Below are positions 28,465-32,494 of a stretch of DNA of 32,494 bases, piece after piece (position 1 is the first letter of the stretch; every line of letters starts with the position of its first letter). Origin of the DNA: Clostridia bacterium (lineage in GTDB: Bacteria > Bacillota > Clostridia > Oscillospirales > CAG-272); assembly GCA_017481495.1 (NCBI GenBank), contig JAFUPC010000011.1, positions 122,711-155,204 of the forward strand, read 5' to 3'. The notes beneath the pieces were generated by a model, which was not told the DNA's origin, did not search any database, and saw only the letters and a program-made list of their open reading frames with translations. The position numbers and the translations under genes were made by a program.

Positions 28465-28590
28465 CGTAGGCTTAAGGATTGAAGCACCCCCTGCAAACGA
28501 ACAAGTTCGTTGTCCTTTGCGTTACTCCCAACCACATTCGCCCGTTCAAGATATTATACAATATCTTGCGAAAAAAAGCAAGACATCCGA
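28465..28590 (+). other. Structured zapA leader with repeat remnant
   Basis: It holds CTTAAGGATTGAAGCACC (28470-28487), related to the interior of the element at 21789. ACGAA/TTCGT follows near 28500. A perfect hairpin CAAGATATT/AATATCTTG (28547-28555 and 28560-28568) is next, and CTTGC/GCAAG after it. No gene is supported between 28305 and 28621. Confidence 0.5.
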
Positions 28591-28621
28591 TGAAAAATTT
28601 TTGGAAAGGATCGAAATTCCC

Positions 28622-28996
28622 ATGAAAAACAAGTGTCAGATCACCATCAGCGGTCTTCAGCTCACCGTACATACCGACTACGAGCAGGACTATGTCAATG
28701 CGCTTGCGGAAAACGTCACGGAGCAGATGGAGGACATCCTGAAAGTTTCCCGTTATTATTCCAAGCTGGACGCATCGCTTCTGCTCCTCTTGGATTTGAC
28801 CGACAAAAACGCCCGCATGGAGGCGGAAAACGCCAAGCTGAAGCGCGAGCTGGAATCCCTGCGGCTGGATCTGGAAATCCAGAAAATCGAGAATGAGAAG
28901 CTGTCCGGCGATGCACCGGAAGCGAAACCGGCAGACGATACGGTTTCCGACAATACAGAATCGGAACTTTCCGATAAATCGGAAGCAGACGCATGA
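28622..28996 (+). CDS. zapA: Cell division protein ZapA
   Basis: This 124-residue protein stabilises FtsZ rings by cross-linking filaments. The N-terminal globular part (about 1-45) reads MKNKCQITISGLQLTVHTDY followed by DYVNALAENVTEQM, as in Firmicute ZapA. A coiled coil (about 50-100) follows, rich in Leu, Glu and Lys (NARMEAENAKLKRELESLRL). The C-terminal tail (about 100-124) is acidic and Ser-rich, ending LSDKSEADA. GAAAGGA precedes the ATG at 28622; the longer frame to 28517 includes the leader hairpin. It overlaps the U32 peptidase gene by ATGA, a pairing frequent in Clostridia. Confidence 0.92.
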   Translation: MKNKCQITISGLQLTVHTDYEQDYVNALAENVTEQMEDILKVSRYYSKLDASLLLLLDLTDKNARMEAENAKLKRELESLRLDLEIQKIENEKLSGDAPEAKPADDTVSDNTESELSDKSEADA

Positions 28997-31311
28997 CCGG
29001 GCGCAGACTTCCCGAACTGCTTGCCCCAGCGGGAACGCGCGAAGCATTGGATGCCGCCATCCATGCCGGAGCGGATGCCGTCTATTTCGGCGGGAGCCGC
29101 TTCAACGCCCGCATGAATGCGGACAACTTTGACGACCGCGCAATGGAGGATGCCATCAACACCTGCGCGTTTTACGGCGTCAAGTCGAACATCACGCTGA
29201 ATACGCTTCCGACAGAACGTGAGCTGCCGGATGTGCTTTCCTATGCGGAAAAGCTGTGCCGGTGGGGGGCGGATGCCATCATCTGCGCAGACCTCGGAAC
29301 GGCGGTGCGCATCCATCGGTATTTCCCGGAGCTGGAACTGCACGCAAGCACCCAGTGCGCCGGGCACAACACGGGCGCGGCGGAATTTTTCGCATCTCTC
29401 GGCTTTTCGCGCATGGTCGCGGCACGGGAGCTGTCGTTTGAGAATCTGCGCACCCTGTGTGAAGCTTCTCCCATCGAGACGGAGCTGTTCATCCACGGCG
29501 CACTGTGCGTGTCGCAGTCGGGAGGATGCCTGTTTTCCTCGCTTGTCGGCGGGAGAAGCGGCAACCGCGGCGCGTGCGCCCAGCCCTGCCGGCTTCCGTA
29601 TGCGCTGTCGGATGTCATGCATCCGATGTTGGATGCACCGCAGAAAAATCTGGGCAGAATGCCGGGTAAACCGTCCGGCGGCGCGAAATCCCGTCAGACA
29701 TCCTGTCAGAATTCCCCTGCTTCCCGCCCGGCGGAAGATGCAGGCGATTATCCGCTTTCCTTAAAAGATTATTGTCTTGCCCGGCACATCCCGGAGCTTC
29801 TGTCGCTCGGCGCGGCATCCTTAAAAATCGAGGGGCGCATGAAAGGCCCGGCGTATGTCGCGGGCGTGGTGCGTGTCTGGCGGCGGCTTCTGGACGAAGG
29901 ACGGAATGCCGACGAAAAGGAAATGGCGCTTCTGTCGGGACTGTTTTCCCGCGGCGGAAGCTTTACCGATGCCTATTTCCGCGGCGTGACGGGTGTGACG
30001 ATGCGCGGTATCCGCACGGACGAGGACAAAGCGGCAACGGAAAAGGCGGAAAAACTTGTCACTGCCGGCCGCAGAGAGGGGCGCAGAATCCCCTGTGAGG
30101 TCGCGTGCGCCGTGCGGGCGGGGGAGGAGGCATCTTTGTCTCTGGCGGCGCGCGGCGTGACTGTCAGCGTCTCCGGTCCCGTTCCCGCACCTGCCGAAAA
30201 CCGTGCAACGACGGAAGACGATGTCCGGGGGGCTGTGACAAAGCTCGGCGCAACGCCGTTTTCGGTGCAAACGCTCTCCGTTTCCGTGGATGCGGGACTG
30301 TCGCTTCCGCTCTCCGCGCTGAATGCCATGCGGCGCGATGCCGCACAACAGCTGGAAGCCGCGCTGAAAGCTTCCATCGGGCGTAAATCTGTACATTCCG
30401 CCAAAGAAGAATTTTCCCGTGAACAGGTACTGTCGCCTGCTCCGTTTTCCGGGGAATATGCGTATGCAAGACAGGCATCGTTTCTGTCCATCGGGCAGAT
30501 TCCGCCGTCGGCAAAGGATTTTTACGCGGTGCGCTATCTGCCGCTTGCTGTGTTCTGCGCGGATGCGGATGCGGCACTCGCGACCGGTGTGAACGGCATT
30601 GTGATGCCGCCCGTCGTCTTTGACAGCGAATGGAACGTTGTCTGCCGGATGCTCTCCTGCGCCACGGAACACGCTGTCAGCCATGGGCTCGTGACCAACC
30701 CCGGACAGTTCTCTGTCCTCTCCGAATACCCGTTTGTCCTGCACGGCGACCTCCGCCTGAATCTCTGGACGGCGCAGTCGGCGGATGTGTACGGTGAGAC
30801 TGGGCTGTCCGATGTTCTCCTCTCTCCGGAGCTTTCCCTGCCGCAGATGCGCGATATCAAATCCGTACTTCCGCGCGGCGCCGTGACCTACGGCCGCCTG
30901 CCGATGATGACCCTCCAGCGCTGTATACAGCGCGAGCGCCTGCGTGAGCGTGACAACCGCACCCAACGCGAAGCAATGTCCCAACGCGGAACCAGTTCCG
31001 CACGCGGCGCAGTCCCCGAAGTCTCCGACACCACAAACCCCTGCACCCGCTGTGACAGCCGCCCCGTGTCTTATCTCATCGACCGTAAACACACCGCATT
31101 CCCCGTCACACGTCTCTGGCCGCACCGCAACATCGTCTGGAACTCCGCCCCCGTCTGGATGGCAGACCGCCGCGATGATCTGCTCCGCGCGGAGCTGTCG
31201 TTTGAGCATCATATGTTCACAACGGAATCCCGTGGGGAAGTGGAGAAACTCATTGCCGCATATGATGGACGTGGGGAGCTGACCCCGCCGTCAGCATTCA
31301 GGAGGATGTAA
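28993..31311 (+). CDS. U32-family peptidase-like protein (RlhA/YdcP type)
   Basis: This 772-residue protein starts with the U32 opening RRLPELLAPAGTREALDAAI. It carries ADAVYFGG, FIHGALCVSQSGGCLFSS and NRGACAQPCRLPY with four conserved Cys (172, 179, 195, 199). YPLSLKDYCL and SLKIEGRMKGPAYVAGVV follow. Relatives include RlhA, which helps hydroxylate C2501 of 23S rRNA, and TrhP, which acts on tRNA U34; the conserved cysteines are probably a metal or cluster site. The C-terminal half corresponds to the DUF3656 region. Two low-complexity insertions are unusual: about residues 206-251 between CRLPY and YPLSLKD, and about 648-690 (RERLRERDNRTQREAM onwards). The gene overlaps zapA. Exact substrate is unknown. 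Confidence 0.9.
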   Translation: MTGRRLPELLAPAGTREALDAAIHAGADAVYFGGSRFNARMNADNFDDRAMEDAINTCAFYGVKSNITLNTLPTERELPDVLSYAEKLCRWGADAIICADLGTAVRIHRYFPELELHASTQCAGHNTGAAEFFASLGFSRMVAARELSFENLRTLCEASPIETELFIHGALCVSQSGGCLFSSLVGGRSGNRGACAQPCRLPYALSDVMHPMLDAPQKNLGRMPGKPSGGAKSRQTSCQNSPASRPAEDAGDYPLSLKDYCLARHIPELLSLGAASLKIEGRMKGPAYVAGVVRVWRRLLDEGRNADEKEMALLSGLFSRGGSFTDAYFRGVTGVTMRGIRTDEDKAATEKAEKLVTAGRREGRRIPCEVACAVRAGEEASLSLAARGVTVSVSGPVPAPAENRATTEDDVRGAVTKLGATPFSVQTLSVSVDAGLSLPLSALNAMRRDAAQQLEAALKASIGRKSVHSAKEEFSREQVLSPAPFSGEYAYARQASFLSIGQIPPSAKDFYAVRYLPLAVFCADADAALATGVNGIVMPPVVFDSEWNVVCRMLSCATEHAVSHGLVTNPGQFSVLSEYPFVLHGDLRLNLWTAQSADVYGETGLSDVLLSPELSLPQMRDIKSVLPRGAVTYGRLPMMTLQRCIQRERLRERDNRTQREAMSQRGTSSARGAVPEVSDTTNPCTRCDSRPVSYLIDRKHTAFPVTRLWPHRNIVWNSAPVWMADRRDDLLRAELSFEHHMFTTESRGEVEKLIAAYDGRGELTPPSAFRRM

Positions 31312-31423
31312 CTTCCGGAAAATTCCCAAAGCCGTTTCCCAACCTTTGGAAAGGCGGGAAACCTGCCTGGATTTTGCCGGGAGAATGTGTTGCAAAAAAT
31401 ATCCCCCCGGATTGGCGGGTGCT

Positions 31424-31460
31424 CGTAAAACAGTTAAACTAAAAATTTAACTATTTTACG
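31424..31460. repeat. 15-bp inverted repeat at the mobile-element side
   Basis: CGTAAAACAGTTAAA (31424-31438) and TTTAACTATTTTACG (31446-31460) are inverses except for one base, around CTAAAAA. It lies where the GC-rich chromosome gives way to AT-rich DNA and may be a recombinase or regulator site. Confidence 0.65.
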
Positions 31461-31493
31461 GCATCTGTCAGACGGGGTTGGTAATCAACAACG

Positions 31494-31540
31494 AAAAATG
31501 AGTGATGCCAGGTCGAAAGACCGAGCATCACTCATTTTTT
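31494..31540. terminator. Long bidirectional terminator hairpin with GAAA loop
   Basis: AAAAATGAGTGATGC (31494-31508) and GCATCACTCATTTTT (31525-31539) are exact inverses. The inner stem GGTC-GAAA-GACC (31511-31522) makes a stable tetraloop. The flanking A and T runs allow termination on either strand; it ends U32 transcription or shields the tnpV unit. Confidence 0.85.
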
Positions 31541-31581
31541 ATCTTAACGCTTTTTCTTTTGATATTATGGAGGAACATATT

Positions 31582-31944
31582 ATGCAGGAACTGAATTATA
31601 TCCGTTGTGGTGATTACTATATTCCCGATATTCGTTTACCAGATGAAAACAGACCTATTGGTCGGTGGGGACGGATGCACAGAGATTATATCAAGGAGCA
31701 CACCCCCATCCGCTTCAATGAACTTTGCCTCAGTGGAAAACTTTGGACGTATCTGGCTGACTTGAACGAGCAGGCACAGAGCCGTCTTGAACTTATCATT
31801 GAGCAAATGAAAGCCACGGAGGGCGTGACAGAGTGCATGAAGCAGCACGACCAGATGGCATGGGTAGGTGCTATGAACAGCATCCACCATCGTGCAGAGG
31901 AGATCGTTCTGCGTGAGATGATCTACGAGGAGGATGCAGTATGA
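31582..31944 (+). CDS. tnpV: TnpV-family transposon-encoded protein
   Basis: This 120-residue protein starts MQELNYIRCGDYYIPDIRLP. It has the family blocks RPIGRWGRMHRDYIKEH, LSGKLWTYLADLNEQAQSR and MNSIHHRAEEIVLREMIY. TnpV is found in Tn4451-type and many Clostridial integrative elements; a role related to excision has been proposed, but its biochemistry is not established. GGAGG (31570-31574) sits 7 nt before the chosen ATG. It lies in AT-rich DNA unlike the rest of the window and overlaps the next gene by ATGA. This supports an integrated element starting near 31.4 kb. Confidence 0.88.
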   Translation: MQELNYIRCGDYYIPDIRLPDENRPIGRWGRMHRDYIKEHTPIRFNELCLSGKLWTYLADLNEQAQSRLELIIEQMKATEGVTECMKQHDQMAWVGAMNSIHHRAEEIVLREMIYEEDAV

Positions 31945-32201
31945 GAATCCTTGAAGAATTTTGGTACGGCAACATCGAGCCAACAGAATACGATACTTCT
32001 TCTAAGGAGTACAAGAAACTGTTGGAGCTGATTTGTAGGAACGAAGAAAAGCTCCAAGCCACCATGACGGATGAGCAGAAAGAGCTGTTTGAGAAATATA
32101 CAGATTGTGTGCGGGAGTATCAAACTATCACGGACTGTTTGTTATTCCAAAACAGCTTTAAGCTTGGAGCAAGAATGATGTTAGCGGTCATGGAAGAATA
32201 A
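31941..32201 (+). CDS. Small helical protein of a mobile element (DUF6809-like)
   Basis: This 86-residue, mostly helical protein opens MRILEEFWYGNIEPTEYD. It is rich in Glu and Lys (YKKLLELICRNEEKLQATM) and ends FKLGARMMLAVMEE. Proteins of this type commonly follow tnpV in Clostridial elements. Its ATG overlaps the tnpV stop, so translation is coupled. There is no DNA-binding or catalytic motif that I can identify. A helical-bundle accessory role for the element is inferred from position only. A strong terminator follows at 32219-32252. Confidence 0.8.
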   Translation: MRILEEFWYGNIEPTEYDTSSKEYKKLLELICRNEEKLQATMTDEQKELFEKYTDCVREYQTITDCLLFQNSFKLGARMMLAVMEE

Positions 32202-32218
32202 TCGAATATACCAAGTAG

Positions 32219-32252
32219 GGACTTGTGCTCAAATCGGGCACAAGTCCTTTTT
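32219..32252 (+). terminator. Terminator after the tnpV pair
   Basis: GGACTTGTGC (32219-32228) and GCACAAGTCC (32238-32247) form a 10-bp stem followed by TTTTT. Confidence 0.93.
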
Positions 32253-32360
32253 GCTTCCACTCAAGCAAAAAACAGATTAGATATTCTCAATCGCAAAGTT
32301 TAATTTGCGTTCGCAAATATTAAATTTGCAAAACGGGTAGAAATTTTCATATTTTTGTGA

Positions 32361-32397
32361 TATAATAAAAATATGGGGCGATTTAGTACAAGGAGGA
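32361..32397 (+). promoter_or_regulatory. Extended -10 promoter and Shine-Dalgarno of the XRE gene
   Basis: TGATATAAT (TATAAT at 32361-32366) is an extended -10 without a clear -35. AAGGAGG (32391-32397) lies 8 nt before the ATG. AT-rich CGCAAA/TTTGCG palindromes upstream (about 32290-32330) could be regulator sites. Confidence 0.65.
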
Positions 32398-32405
32398 CTT
32401 CCATT

Positions 32406-32494
32406 ATGCGTATCAGCTATAACAAACTCTGGAAGATGCTTATTGATAAAAATATGAAAAAGAGCGATTTGAAAGAAAAAGCTGGCATCAGTTC
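32406..32494 (+). CDS. XRE-family helix-turn-helix regulator (N-terminus only)
   Basis: Only 29 residues are visible before the right edge: MRISYNKLWKMLIDKNMKKS, then DLKEKAGIS. This opening is typical of short XRE (Cro/C1-type) repressors that accompany Clostridial integrative elements. The first helix and the beginning of the recognition unit are seen, the rest is cut off. The start has AAGGAGG at good spacing. It is likely the regulator of the element that begins near 31.4 kb. Confidence 0.8.
   Translation, partial: MRISYNKLWKMLIDKNMKKSDLKEKAGIS

Noticed and set aside
29821..31212. 463-codon minus-strand open frame
   Set aside because: It is antisense to the U32 gene in GC-rich DNA, with no recognisable domain.
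31498..31581. N-terminal extension of TnpV
   Set aside because: The extra 28 codons translate the terminator hairpin; GGAGG and the family start support 31582.

Overview
The window reads as a chromosomal segment from a moderately GC-rich, Gram-positive-type anaerobe of class Clostridia, probably a gut or rumen lineage near Oscillospirales or Christensenellales. That placement is an inference. It rests on the rpsF-ssb-rpsR cluster, strong AAGGAGG-type ribosome binding sites, sigma-A-like promoters, a dockerin-bearing secreted protein, an alpha-galactosidase, a sugar-type solute-binding lipoprotein and a TnpV-type mobile module. I cannot name a species.

Layout. 1-3.9 kb (minus strand): the 5' part of mnmG, a membrane-anchored WG-repeat protein and rlmH, then tRNA-Glu and tRNA-Met. 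3.96-5.3 kb (plus): rpsF-ssb-rpsR with its own promoter, a structured leader and a terminator. 5.6-6.9 kb (minus): purA. 7.0-7.7 kb (minus): an alpha/beta-hydrolase esterase, divergent from a GH27 alpha-galactosidase and a small Cys-rich protein (7.9-9.3 kb). 9.8-16.3 kb (all minus): a TIM-barrel glycosidase-like protein, purC, a metallophosphoesterase paired with a nitroreductase, cinA and a cation diffusion facilitator. 16.5-18.9 kb (plus): a secreted transglutaminase-like protein with cysteine repeats and a C-terminal dockerin. 19.1-23.4 kb (plus): a YtrA-like GntR regulator, two membrane proteins and an ABC ATPase with translational coupling, then a signal-anchored extracellular protein of unknown function. 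23.7-26.4 kb: an AraC regulator divergent from an orphan solute-binding lipoprotein. 26.6-28.3 kb (minus): proB overlapping a LysR regulator. 28.6-31.3 kb (plus): zapA coupled to a U32 peptidase. From about 31.4 kb the sequence becomes AT-rich and holds tnpV, a small partner gene and the start of an XRE regulator, which looks like the end of an integrated mobile element.

How the genes relate. Several are housekeeping (tRNA modification, 23S rRNA methylation, ribosomal proteins, purine synthesis, proline synthesis, cell division). The rest suggest a plant- or mucin-polysaccharide lifestyle: alpha-galactosidase, esterase, a second glycosidase-like protein, a sugar-type binding protein under a likely AraC regulator, and a dockerin protein.

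The least expected signal lies in the noncoding DNA. The gaps hold several families of short repeated elements. The clearest is a ~95-99 bp MITE-like element with AGGGCGACG ends and TA flanks. Both copies sit so that the TA flank plus the first element base form the TAA stop codon of the adjacent gene. Others are a GTCAACTTAAG-ended family, a 28-bp repeat identical at two sites, a chain of small palindromes spaced by TTCACT, a GGAATGGC hairpin, and a reused GGATTTAYGC terminator stem. Two matching dyads at the gntR promoter look like autoregulatory operators, and a perfect 12-bp inverted repeat lies in the rlmH leader.
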